Source: Vagococcus lutrae
Lineage (GTDB): Bacteria; Bacillota; Bacilli; Lactobacillales; Vagococcaceae
Direction of reading: 5' to 3'
DNA length: 64,000 nucleotides
Assembly (NCBI RefSeq): GCF_003987555.1
Contig: NZ_NGJW01000011.1
Span: 19,914-83,913 of the forward strand
Both the position numbers and the translations under genes were made by a program. The notes below the pieces were generated by a model. It saw only the letters and a list, made by a program, of their open reading frames with translations. It searched no databases and was not told the DNA's origin. Positions 35,936 to 44,376 of the stretch are shown piece by piece. Every line of letters begins with the position of its first letter. Positions within the stretch are counted from its first letter, which is position 1.

Positions 35936-37129
35936 GTGATTGAATTTAAAAATGTAACTAAAATTTTTAAAGGCAGTAAAGTAGCGGTTGATAACGTGAA
36001 TATTGCATTTGAAAAAGGCGAGTTTGTTTGTTTTATTGGAACAAGTGGTAGTGGGAAAACGACTACTATGAGAATGTTAAATAGAATGATTGAACCAACT
36101 AAAGGGGAAATTTTAATAGATGGTGAAAACATCAATAAAAAAGACCCTGTTCAGTTGCGTCGCGAAATCGGATATGTCATCCAAAATATTGGTTTGATGC
36201 CACATATGACAATCCGTGAAAATATTGTCATGGTACCTAAATTATTGAAATGGCCGGAGGAAGAGCGCAACCGAATCGCAGAACGTATGATAGATTTAGT
36301 TGAATTGCCACGTGAAATGCTTGACCGTTATCCAGCAGAACTTTCTGGTGGTCAGCAACAACGGATTGGCGTCGTTCGGGCGTTAGCTGCCGACCAAGAT
36401 ATTATTTTAATGGATGAGCCCTTTGGTGCTTTAGACCCAATTACTCGCGAGTCTTTACAAGATTTAGTGAAACACTTGCAAGAAAAAATGGGAAAAACCA
36501 TTGTTTTCGTTACTCATGATATGGATGAAGCCTTAAAATTGGCGAATCGTATTATGATAATGGATGAAGGAAAAGTAATCCAATTTGACACGCCAGATAA
36601 TATTTTAAAAGAGCCGGCTAATGAGTTTGTTGAAAACTTAATTGGTGAGGATCGTTTAATTCAAGCACGTCAAGACGATACAACGGTAGAACAAGTCATG
36701 TTGAAAACAGCGATTTCGATTACACCAGAGAAATCATTATCTGAAGCGATTCGTTTGATGAGAGAAAAACGAGTGGATACGCTATTAGTGGTTGATGGAA
36801 CGGGTGTTTTAAAAGGTTTTATTGACTTAGAAGACTTGAATAATAAACGTCGTGTGGCTACCAGTGTGGGAGATATTCTCCAACCTGATGTTTTCTATGT
36901 GAATAAAGATTCTCGTTTAAGAGACACCGTTCGTCGTATTTTAAAACGAGGCTTAAAATATGTGCCAGTAGTAGACGACCAAAAACACTTGGTTGGAATA
37001 GTGACACGCGCGTCACTTGTCGACATTGTTTATGATGTAGTATGGGGAGATGAAGACTTCCTTGAATCAGCAATTGAAGAAAAGATAGCTGAGCCTGCTG
37101 AAGTCGAAACAGGTAAGGAGGCTGAATAG
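35936..37129 (+). CDS. opuCA: OpuCA, osmoprotectant ABC transporter ATPase with CBS domains
   Basis: 397 residues. ATPase domain 1-240 with Walker [10 protein letters not shown], signature LSGGQQQR, Walker [14 protein letters not shown]; then two CBS motifs (about 255-370) that gate the transporter in response to ionic strength or nucleotides. GTG start at 35936 after AAAGGAGAGTAAAATA. First gene of opuCABCD, for glycine betaine, carnitine or choline uptake. The upstream 150 bases hold no clear promoter. Confidence 0.94.
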   Translation: MIEFKNVTKIFKGSKVAVDNVNIAFEKGEFVCFIGTSGSGKTTTMRMLNRMIEPTKGEILIDGENINKKDPVQLRREIGYVIQNIGLMPHMTIRENIVMVPKLLKWPEEERNRIAERMIDLVELPREMLDRYPAELSGGQQQRIGVVRALAADQDIILMDEPFGALDPITRESLQDLVKHLQEKMGKTIVFVTHDMDEALKLANRIMIMDEGKVIQFDTPDNILKEPANEFVENLIGEDRLIQARQDDTTVEQVMLKTAISITPEKSLSEAIRLMREKRVDTLLVVDGTGVLKGFIDLEDLNNKRRVATSVGDILQPDVFYVNKDSRLRDTVRRILKRGLKYVPVVDDQKHLVGIVTRASLVDIVYDVVWGDEDFLESAIEEKIAEPAEVETGKEAE

Positions 37130-37131
37130 TC

Positions 37132-37764
37132 ATGGAACAATTTCTAATGACGCACGGCCAAGAACTTGTTATAAAAAGTTGGGAGCACATTTCTATTTCA
37201 GCTATTTCTCTTTTATTAGGTGTGGTTGTGGCAGTTCCTCTAGGTATAGCATTAACACGTACTGATAAATTGGCTAATTTTGTGATTGGCTTTGCCAGTC
37301 TTTTGCAAACTATTCCGTCATTAGCGCTACTGGCGTTGATGGTACCTATTTTTGGGGTTGGGAAGTTGCCAGCGATTATTGCGTTATTTATTTATTCGCT
37401 ATTGCCGATTTTACGTAATACCTATATTGGGATGGAAGGTGTGAATCCCGATTTGAAAGATGCTGCTAAGGGGATGGGCATGACTAATTTACAATCCATT
37501 ATTCATGTAGAAATTCCCTCTGCTTTGCCAACGATTATGGCTGGGATAAAACTTTCTGCTGTTTATGTTATCGCATGGGCTACATTGGCGTCATACATTG
37601 GTGCCGGCGGACTAGGTGATATGATTTTTAGTGGATTAAATAACTACTTACCCGAGCTGATTATTGGTGGAACCATTCCAGTAACACTCATGGCTTTAAT
37701 AACGGATTTCTTATTTTCTAAATTAGAAGAACGTCTGTCGCCAATTAAAGAAGGAGGCGAATAA
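37132..37764 (+). CDS. opuCB: OpuCB, osmoprotectant ABC transporter permease
   Basis: 210 residues, about five membrane segments, with the BPD-transporter EAA loop [20 protein letters not shown]. It begins 2 bases after opuCA and is followed 2 bases later by opuCC. It pairs with OpuCD to form the membrane channel. Confidence 0.93.
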   Translation: MEQFLMTHGQELVIKSWEHISISAISLLLGVVVAVPLGIALTRTDKLANFVIGFASLLQTIPSLALLALMVPIFGVGKLPAIIALFIYSLLPILRNTYIGMEGVNPDLKDAAKGMGMTNLQSIIHVEIPSALPTIMAGIKLSAVYVIAWATLASYIGAGGLGDMIFSGLNNYLPELIIGGTIPVTLMALITDFLFSKLEERLSPIKEGGE

Positions 37765-37766
37765 AG

Positions 37767-38711
37767 ATGTTAAAATCAACGAAAGTGAAATTGACGGTTC
37801 TTTTGAGTAGCCTGCTACTTGTTTTGAGTAGTTGTAGTTTGCCAGGCCTACCAAGTGGAACGAGTAAAAATACGTTATCTGTCGCAACACTCTCTACTTC
37901 TGAATCACAGATATTAGCAAATATCGTGAAAGGAATGGTTGAGTATCATTCAGACGATTTGAAAGTAAACTTAGTCAATAACTTAGGAACATCAACGGTT
38001 GCGCATCAAGCGATGCTACGTGATGATGTAAATATTTCAGCATCACGTTATACAGGAACAGATTTAAGTGGGGCGTTACAATTACCGCCAGAAAAAGATC
38101 CTGATAAGGCAATGGAAATTGTTCAGCGTGAATTTAAAGAGCGTTACAATCAAAAATGGTATCCTTCTTATGGCTTTGCTAATACATACGCTTTTATGGT
38201 TTCTAAGGAAACTGCTGAAAAATATCAACTGAAAACAATTAGTGATTTAAAAGACGTAGCAGACGATTTGACTGCAGGTGTTGATACGTCGTGGCTTGAC
38301 CGTAAAGGTGATGGCTATAAGGGATTTGTTGATGAGTATGGATTTGACTTTGGGAAAGTCTACCCTATGCAAATTGGTCTAGTTTATGACGCAGTCAATG
38401 CGGGTAAAATGGATGTCGTTTTAGGATACTCCACAGATGGCCGGATTGCTAGTTATGATTTAGTCGTACTTGAAGACGATTTACAGTTTTTCCCACCTTA
38501 CGATGCATCGATTGTGGCTGGTTATGATTTGCTTGAAGAATATCCAGAGTTAGACGGTATATTGGGTGCTTTAAGTGATAAAATTGATACGAAAACAATG
38601 CAAGAATTGAATTATCAAGTCGATGATAATTTATTAGAACCTGAAACGGTAGCAAATAACTTTTTACGAGAACATAAATATTTTGGAGAAAAGGGGGCGT
38701 TTGTTAAATGA
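37767..38711 (+). CDS. opuCC: OpuCC, osmoprotectant-binding lipoprotein
   Basis: 314 residues. Lipoprotein signal ending in LVLSSC (lipobox), then an OpuAC-type binding domain (SVATLSTSESQILANIVKGMVEYH). It captures quaternary ammonium compounds outside the membrane and hands them to OpuCB/OpuCD. The start follows AAGGAGGCGAATAAAG. Its end overlaps opuCD by 4 bases. Confidence 0.93.
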   Translation: MLKSTKVKLTVLLSSLLLVLSSCSLPGLPSGTSKNTLSVATLSTSESQILANIVKGMVEYHSDDLKVNLVNNLGTSTVAHQAMLRDDVNISASRYTGTDLSGALQLPPEKDPDKAMEIVQREFKERYNQKWYPSYGFANTYAFMVSKETAEKYQLKTISDLKDVADDLTAGVDTSWLDRKGDGYKGFVDEYGFDFGKVYPMQIGLVYDAVNAGKMDVVLGYSTDGRIASYDLVVLEDDLQFFPPYDASIVAGYDLLEEYPELDGILGALSDKIDTKTMQELNYQVDDNLLEPETVANNFLREHKYFGEKGAFVK

Positions 38712-39370
38712 GTGATATGAATGTATGGGAACAGTTTTTCTATTACTTTACTCAAAATGGCAGTTATGTTTTAAGCCAATTTTGGCGCCACTTTTTAATT
38801 TCCTTATATGGCGTCTTTTTCGCGGCGATTGTAGGTATTCCATTGGGTATTTTTATCGCACGTCGTCGGAAAATGGCGAAATGGGTACTCGGTGTGGCGA
38901 ACGTGATTCAAACGGTTCCGTCATTAGCGATGCTATCAATTTTAATGTTAGGCTTAGGATTGGGAGTTAATACGGTTATTGTCACCGTCTTCCTCTATTC
39001 CTTATTACCGATTGTCGCAAATACTTATACTGGCATGATTCAAGTGGACCCGACTATTTTAGACGTCGGAAAAGGAATGGGGATGACCCGTTTTCAACTG
39101 CTTATGCAAATAGAGTTTCCTCTTTCTTTTGCTGTTATCATGGCAGGTATTCGTAACGCGCTAGTCGTTGCGATTGGAATTACAGCGATTGGCTCGTTTG
39201 TTGGAGCCGGTGGTTTGGGAGACATTATTACAAGAGGAACAAATGCCACAAACGGGACGTCTCTTATTTTAGTAGGTGCCTTGCCAACTGCGTTAATGGC
39301 CGTCGTTGTAGACTGGGGATTGAGTTTAGTTGAAAAACGATTAGACCCAGCTTCTAAGGTAGAAAAATAA
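38708..39370 (+). CDS. opuCD: OpuCD, osmoprotectant ABC transporter permease
   Basis: 220 residues, about six membrane segments, EAA loop DVGKGMGMTRFQLLMQIEFP very similar to that of OpuCB. Last gene of the operon, overlapping opuCC by 4 bases and followed by a strong terminator. Confidence 0.93.
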   Translation: MSDMNVWEQFFYYFTQNGSYVLSQFWRHFLISLYGVFFAAIVGIPLGIFIARRRKMAKWVLGVANVIQTVPSLAMLSILMLGLGLGVNTVIVTVFLYSLLPIVANTYTGMIQVDPTILDVGKGMGMTRFQLLMQIEFPLSFAVIMAGIRNALVVAIGITAIGSFVGAGGLGDIITRGTNATNGTSLILVGALPTALMAVVVDWGLSLVEKRLDPASKVEK

Positions 39371-39380
39371 ATTTTAATTA

Positions 39381-39418
39381 AAATAGTGCACAAGTTGTGA
39401 CTTGTGCACTATTTTTTA
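39381..39418 (+). terminator. Terminator of opuCABCD
   Basis: A perfect 15-bp stem (39381-39395 with 39400-39414) with loop TGTG and a T run. Confidence 0.9.
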
Positions 39419-39495
39419 TTGCTTTTTGATGAGAAAAAGAGTATTTTTTAATTAATTATGAAGCAAAAGTTAAAATGCCTGAGGAGGCTGTCAGT

Positions 39496-40713
39496 ATGAG
39501 AGAATTTCAGAAGTCGGTTAAACTAGAAAACGTGAGTTATGATGTTCGGGGTCCGGTATTAGAAGAAGCCGAGCGCATGATGGAAGAAGGCGTCAAAATA
39601 TTAAAACTAAATACAGGGAACCCAGCAGCGTTTGATTTTCACGCACCGGATGAAATCATTCGAGATTTGATTTTGAACGCGCGTCATTCAGAAGGTTATT
39701 CAGAATCAAAGGGGATTTTTTCGGCACGTAAAGCGATTGAACAAGATTGTCAGTTAAAAGGTTTCCCAAATGTAACGATTAATGATATCTACACGGGAAA
39801 TGGTGTTAGTGAACTGATTACTATGAGCATGCAAGGCTTGCTTGATAAAGGTGATGAGGTGCTAGTGCCTATGCCGGACTATCCATTGTGGACGGCGTCT
39901 GTTTCATTGGCAGGAGGAACGCCCGTTCATTATATATGTGATGAGGAAGCGGAATGGTTTCCTGATATTGAAGATATGCGTAGTAAGATTACGCCAAATA
40001 CGAAAGGGATTGTCATTATTAATCCGAATAATCCAACAGGAGCTCTTTATTCGAAAGACTTATTAGAAGATGTGGTCGAGTTAGCACGTGAACATGGTTT
40101 GCTTTTGTTTTCAGATGAAATTTACGATCGTTTAGTAATGGACGGTCACACGCATATTCCTTTAGCAACGTTAGCGCCTGACTTGTGCGTGGTAACCTTT
40201 AACGGTTTATCGAAATCGCATCGTATTGCTGGGTTTAGAGCTGGTTGGATGGTTTTGAGCGGTGATAAATCGCATGTGAAAGGCTATATTGAAGGGTTAA
40301 ATATGTTGGCGTCAATGCGCTTGTGTTCTAATGTTTTATCGCAACAAGTGATTCAGACAGCTCTAGGTGGTCATCAAAGTGTAGATAAGTTATTATTGCC
40401 GGGAGGACGTATCTATGAGCAGCGTGAGTATATTACTAATGCGATTAATAGTATCCCAGGTTTAAGTGCAGTCAAACCAAAAGCGGCATTTTATCTATTC
40501 CCAAAGATTGATACGAAACGATTTAATATCACAAATGATGAGCAATTTGTCTTAGATTTTCTTCATGAGCATCGCATATTACTTGTTCATGGTGGTGGTT
40601 TTAATTGGCACCAACCCGATCATTTTAGAATTGTGTACTTACCTCAGTTAGAAGAATTAAAACGAACGGCTGAAAGTTTAGAGGCCTTTTTAAGTCATTA
40701 TAAGCAAAAATAA
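39496..40713 (+). CDS. PLP-dependent aminotransferase, AlaT-like
   Basis: 405 residues, fold type I. Visible: LNTGNPAAFDFHAPD, INPNNPTGALYS, SDEIYDRLVMDG, and the PLP lysine in FNGLSKSHRIAGFRAGW. It matches the AlaT alanine-transaminase-like subgroup, pyruvate/glutamate to alanine. The ATG at 39496 follows GAGGAGGCTGTCAGT; the in-frame extension to 39475 covers this binding site. Monocistronic between two terminators. The amino-acid specificity is inferred. Confidence 0.88.
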   Translation: MREFQKSVKLENVSYDVRGPVLEEAERMMEEGVKILKLNTGNPAAFDFHAPDEIIRDLILNARHSEGYSESKGIFSARKAIEQDCQLKGFPNVTINDIYTGNGVSELITMSMQGLLDKGDEVLVPMPDYPLWTASVSLAGGTPVHYICDEEAEWFPDIEDMRSKITPNTKGIVIINPNNPTGALYSKDLLEDVVELAREHGLLLFSDEIYDRLVMDGHTHIPLATLAPDLCVVTFNGLSKSHRIAGFRAGWMVLSGDKSHVKGYIEGLNMLASMRLCSNVLSQQVIQTALGGHQSVDKLLLPGGRIYEQREYITNAINSIPGLSAVKPKAAFYLFPKIDTKRFNITNDEQFVLDFLHEHRILLVHGGGFNWHQPDHFRIVYLPQLEELKRTAESLEAFLSHYKQK

Positions 40714-40791
40714 AAAGAGACAGACGGAACAATGTTTTCCTAATGGTGCAACACTACTAGGAGAGCATGGCTCTGTTCTGACTCTTTTTTA
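40714..40791. terminator. Bidirectional terminator between the aminotransferase and pgsA genes
   Basis: An imperfect long hairpin: AAAAGAG at the left pairs with CTCTTTT at the right, with further pairing inside and a T run on each strand. Confidence 0.65.
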
Positions 40792-41373
40792 TTTCGTTTC
40801 TTCTTTGCGATACATTAAGATATATTCTCTTGCATAAAGTAGCCAAGATAAACAAAGGAAAAACAGCATAATGGCGACGACAACTTTGATAATCTGTGTC
40901 GAATTGTGTGGCCAAATAAGTAACCCAAACATCCCAATGTAAAGACTGGCTGTTGCTATTTTACCAAACCATTTAGCGCCGTTTAATACCAGTCCTTTAT
41001 TAATGAAGATGATACCTGTTATCAACATAAAACATTCTTTACCCACTAAGACAAGAGCCACTAAAAGCATCTCAGGATAAAATTTAATCAAGCTGAAAGC
41101 AAGCGCAAGCTGTGTTAATTTGTCAGCAACAGGATCTAAAACTTTGCCTAAGTTAGTAATTTGATTATAATTTCGTGCGACATATCCGTCTAAAAAATCG
41201 GTCAATCCTGAAGCAACAATGATAGCCGCTGCTAAATAAAAATCTGTGCGTTTTTCAGCATTTAAAATCACGATGAGATAAGGGAAGATTAGAAATAAAC
41301 GAAATAGTGATAATAGGTTGGGAATACTGGTAATATCTTCCTTGATATTGAGATTTTTTAAATAATCTTTCAT
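40789..41373 (-). CDS. pgsA: CDP-diacylglycerol-glycerol-3-phosphate 3-phosphatidyltransferase
   Basis: 194 residues, CDP-alcohol phosphatidyltransferase family with DFLDGYVARNYNQITNLGKVLDPVADK, carrying the D-x2-DG-x2-AR-x8-G-x3-D-x3-D pattern in membrane context. It makes phosphatidylglycerophosphate. The start follows AAAAGAGGTGATATACC. It is not next to cinA or ymfM as in Bacillus, so it could be a second family member; PgsA is the closest match. Confidence 0.85.
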   Translation of the reverse strand: MKDYLKNLNIKEDITSIPNLLSLFRLFLIFPYLIVILNAEKRTDFYLAAAIIVASGLTDFLDGYVARNYNQITNLGKVLDPVADKLTQLALAFSLIKFYPEMLLVALVLVGKECFMLITGIIFINKGLVLNGAKWFGKIATASLYIGMFGLLIWPHNSTQIIKVVVAIMLFFLCLSWLLYAREYILMYRKEETK

Positions 41374-41529
41374 GGTATATCACCTCTTTTCACTCTCCTC
41401 TCTTAGTATAACTGATAGCTTAAAAAAATTCTTCTCTCATCCCAAAAGAATGATCAATTCCATCCTTGAATACTTATTTTCTTTACAAAACGTTCTTTAA
41501 TGGTACAATAAACGAAAAGGGGTGGGAAG

Positions 41530-42369
41530 ATGACAGGCATTGGTAGTTTTTTAAAAAGGATGAGAATCGAAAAAAATTATACGGTAGAGATGCTCGCTCA
41601 AGGTATTTGTTCGACAGATGAGCTTTTACGAATGGAGGCGAATCAAGAGCTTCCTACAACGTACGTTTTAACACGACTGTGTGAGCGATTGAGTATCAGT
41701 CCACGTGACTTTTATATGAAAGAACTGAGTATCAATGACAGTTTGACAAACTGGCTAGCACTTTTGACTTATTATTTTCGGCAAAATAAATATTCAGCCA
41801 TAGCGGATGTATTAATATATGTTCGAGAAACGTTTCAAGTCGAAACACCAGAAGTGATGCAACAATTACTATTTTATGAGGCTCATTGTGAACGTGAGTT
41901 AGCACACGATTTAAATAAAAGTGTGGAGATTTTCCAAAAAAGCTTAAATTTAACTTACTATAAAGGCAAGCAATGGTTAACGGAATGGGAAATTTTGCTT
42001 TTATCGGAAGTTGGCTTTGCATATTTAGAGCAACATCAACCAGCTAAAGCGTCCTATTTCTTGGAAAAAAGCGTGACGACTTTGCTCGGGCAACCGAGCT
42101 ATCATTATCGTATGGAATGTGTGCGAGCTTTTTATTTTATGAGTCAGTATTTTATGTATGTGGATGATTTAGAACGTGCTTTACATTTAGTACATCAGGG
42201 AATAACGTGGAATCGCAAAAAGAAATCAGCCTACCTGTTTGCGGAGCTGCTTGAGATGAAAGCTATTATTTTATCGGAGATGAAAGACATTGATGCAGCT
42301 GCAGATTGGTTAGAGAAAGCTAATACATTAAAATGGTTGTATCGTTCGACAGAATGTTATGATTATTAG
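41530..42369 (+). CDS. Rgg/RRNPP-like transcriptional regulator
   Basis: 279 residues. N-terminal XRE helix-turn-helix (about 5-62, GSFLKRMRIEKNYTVEMLAQG, MEANQELPTTYVLTRLCERLSISP) followed by helical TPR-like repeats to the C-terminus, the layout of Rgg/PlcR/MutR peptide-sensing regulators. The start follows AAAGGGGTGGGAAG. No small signal-peptide gene was found on either side, so a cognate pheromone is not evident. Target genes unknown. Confidence 0.8.
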   Translation: MTGIGSFLKRMRIEKNYTVEMLAQGICSTDELLRMEANQELPTTYVLTRLCERLSISPRDFYMKELSINDSLTNWLALLTYYFRQNKYSAIADVLIYVRETFQVETPEVMQQLLFYEAHCERELAHDLNKSVEIFQKSLNLTYYKGKQWLTEWEILLLSEVGFAYLEQHQPAKASYFLEKSVTTLLGQPSYHYRMECVRAFYFMSQYFMYVDDLERALHLVHQGITWNRKKKSAYLFAELLEMKAIILSEMKDIDAAADWLEKANTLKWLYRSTECYDY

Positions 42370-42405
42370 TCAAGAATGGTGTAGACCATTCTTGACTTTT
42401 TTTTT
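42369..42405 (+). terminator. Terminator of the Rgg-like gene
   Basis: A perfect 11-bp stem (42369-42379 with 42386-42396) and a run of nine T. The stem begins at the last base of the stop codon. Confidence 0.9.
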
Positions 42406-42461
42406 AGAAAAGAGTAGCGTTAGGGTAGGAGAAAAAACATTGAGAAAGAGGGATAGAAAAG

Positions 42462-43613
42462 ATGACGAGCTATATTTACGCAGATAAATTCTTTTTGAAA
42501 AGTGGCGTAGTGGGACCGGGTTATTTAGAAGTAAAAGATGGAAAATTTGGAAAGATTTTAGATGAAGTGGCAGATGAGGCCCAAGTGACGAATTATCAAG
42601 GGAAATGGATTGCACCAGGATTGGTAGATACACATATTCATGGCTATGCCAATCATGATGTTATGGACAATGATGCAGAAGGATTGAAAGTAATGTCTGA
42701 AGCACTACTTTCATGCGGTGTGACGTCATTTTTACCGACAACGCTAACATCTTCGCGTGAACTACTAACGCAAGTGGCTCGTACGATTGGGGAAACATAT
42801 CAAGACGTCAAAGGGGCAAAAATTAAAGGAATTTATTTTGAAGGACCTTTTTTCACTGAAAAACATAAAGGTGCACAGAATCCTTCTTATTTCTTTGACC
42901 CAAGTTTAGAAGTTTTTAATGAATGGCAAGAAGCGTCTGGTGGGATTATTAAAAAGATAGCATTGGCACCAGAACGTGAAGGCGTATCCGAGTTTGTTAA
43001 AGAAGTGACATCACAAGGAGTTGTTGTGGCTTTAGGGCATAGTGATGCGACTTTAAAAGAAGCACAAGCCGCAGTTGAGGCAGGTGCAAGTGTCTTTGTT
43101 CATGCGTTTAATGGTATGCGTGGCTTACACCATCGTGAGCCCGGAATGGTAGGGGCTGCTATGAGCCTACATGACGTTTATTCAGAGTTAATTTGTGACG
43201 GACACCATGTACATCCGGATTCCGTCGATATTTTAGTACAAGCTCAAGGACATGATCACATTGCGTTAATCACCGACTGTATGATGGCTGGCGGCATGCC
43301 TGATGGCGAATACATGTTAGGAGAGTTTCCTGTAACTGTTGGTAACGGTACTGCACGAATGGCGGAAGGAAATCTTGCCGGAAGTATTTTAAAATTAAAA
43401 GAAGGCCTGAAAAATGTTGTGGATTGGGGCATTGCCACACCTGAACAAGCGGTGATGATGGCTACATTAATTCCTGCAGTAAGCTGTAAAATCGACGATG
43501 AGTGTGGTGTGATTGCAGAAGGTCGTGACGCTGATTTTATCGTTTTAAATCCAGCGATGGAATTAGAAGCGACTTATCTAGACGGGGAATTACGTTATCA
43601 AGATGGTGAATAA
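42462..43613 (+). CDS. nagA: N-acetylglucosamine-6-phosphate deacetylase
   Basis: 383 residues, amidohydrolase fold. Metal-site motif GLVDTHIHGY, active-site region IYFEGPFF, VVALGHSDAT, FVHAFNGMRGLHHREPG and the catalytic Asp in LITDCMMAGGMPDG. It converts GlcNAc-6-P to glucosamine-6-P and acetate. nagB is not adjacent. Overlaps the acetyltransferase gene by 11 bases. Confidence 0.95.
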   Translation: MTSYIYADKFFLKSGVVGPGYLEVKDGKFGKILDEVADEAQVTNYQGKWIAPGLVDTHIHGYANHDVMDNDAEGLKVMSEALLSCGVTSFLPTTLTSSRELLTQVARTIGETYQDVKGAKIKGIYFEGPFFTEKHKGAQNPSYFFDPSLEVFNEWQEASGGIIKKIALAPEREGVSEFVKEVTSQGVVVALGHSDATLKEAQAAVEAGASVFVHAFNGMRGLHHREPGMVGAAMSLHDVYSELICDGHHVHPDSVDILVQAQGHDHIALITDCMMAGGMPDGEYMLGEFPVTVGNGTARMAEGNLAGSILKLKEGLKNVVDWGIATPEQAVMMATLIPAVSCKIDDECGVIAEGRDADFIVLNPAMELEATYLDGELRYQDGE

Positions 43614-44214
43614 AAAATCACTCGACAAACAAAAAATGCTAGCAAGTCGCGCTTATCAAGCGGGCACGTCTCAATTGGCAGCAGAACGGTTAGCTTGTCG
43701 TCAAGTCTTGCATGAGTTCAATCAGATGTCGCCTACGGACATTCAAGATAAAGGAATGGAAAAGCTCGCAACATTATTTGGTGCTAGCGACAACTTCTTT
43801 TTCGAACCCCCTTTTCGTTGCGATTATGGGTATAATATTCATCTTGGAAAAAATGTTTACGCCAACTTTAATTTAACTATTTTAGATTGTCAAAAAGTTG
43901 AGATTGGCGATGATGTTATGTTTGGCCCCAATGTTAGCTTATTTACGGCGAGTCATCCTTTAGATGCGACGCAACGCCATGAAGAAGGTTGGGAATATGC
44001 TGAGCCGATAAAAATTGGCAACCGTGTTTGGATAGGGGGTCAGACGGTCATCAATCCGAATGTGACGATTGGCGATGATACGGTAATTGGATCAGGAAGC
44101 GTCGTCACAAAAGATATTCCTTCAGGAGTCATTGCTGTGGGGAATCCTTGTAAAGTATTGCGTTCAATAACAGATGAGGATCGTCAAAACTTCAGTAAAA
44201 GATATCTTGACTGA
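43603..44214 (+). CDS. Sugar O-acetyltransferase, LacA/Maa family
   Basis: 203 residues, left-handed beta-helix acyltransferase with hexapeptide repeats (IGDDVMFGPNVSLF, IGNRVWIGGQTVINPNVTIGDDTVIGSGSVVTKDIPSGVIAVGNP) and the catalytic His in FTASHPLD. It acetylates maltose-, glucose- or galactoside-type sugars with acetyl-CoA. The ATG at 43603 lies inside the end of nagA, so translation is coupled; no separate binding site is seen. Confidence 0.9.
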   Translation: MVNKKSLDKQKMLASRAYQAGTSQLAAERLACRQVLHEFNQMSPTDIQDKGMEKLATLFGASDNFFFEPPFRCDYGYNIHLGKNVYANFNLTILDCQKVEIGDDVMFGPNVSLFTASHPLDATQRHEEGWEYAEPIKIGNRVWIGGQTVINPNVTIGDDTVIGSGSVVTKDIPSGVIAVGNPCKVLRSITDEDRQNFSKRYLD

Positions 44215-44225
44215 TAAATATAGAG

Positions 44226-44284
44226 CTGTTTAAAATTTTCGCTTCTCTTTTTAGTAGGGAAGTGAGATTTTGAACAGTTTTTTA
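44226..44284 (+). terminator. Terminator of nagA-acetyltransferase operon
   Basis: A long stem of about 20 bp with G-T pairs and one bulge (arms within 44226-44247 and 44257-44276) and a T run. Confidence 0.8.
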
Positions 44285-44376
44285 TTGTGTTTTTGATAAG
44301 AAACGATTAAAACTAGCAAAAAGAAGCGTCAATAGCGTATAATAGTATTTTGAGAAATCGAAATAGGAGAAAAAGA

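Noticed and set aside
41374..42461. Signal-peptide gene for the Rgg-like regulator
   Set aside because: The short gaps on both sides (41374-41529 and 42406-42461) hold no small hydrophobic reading frame with a binding site.
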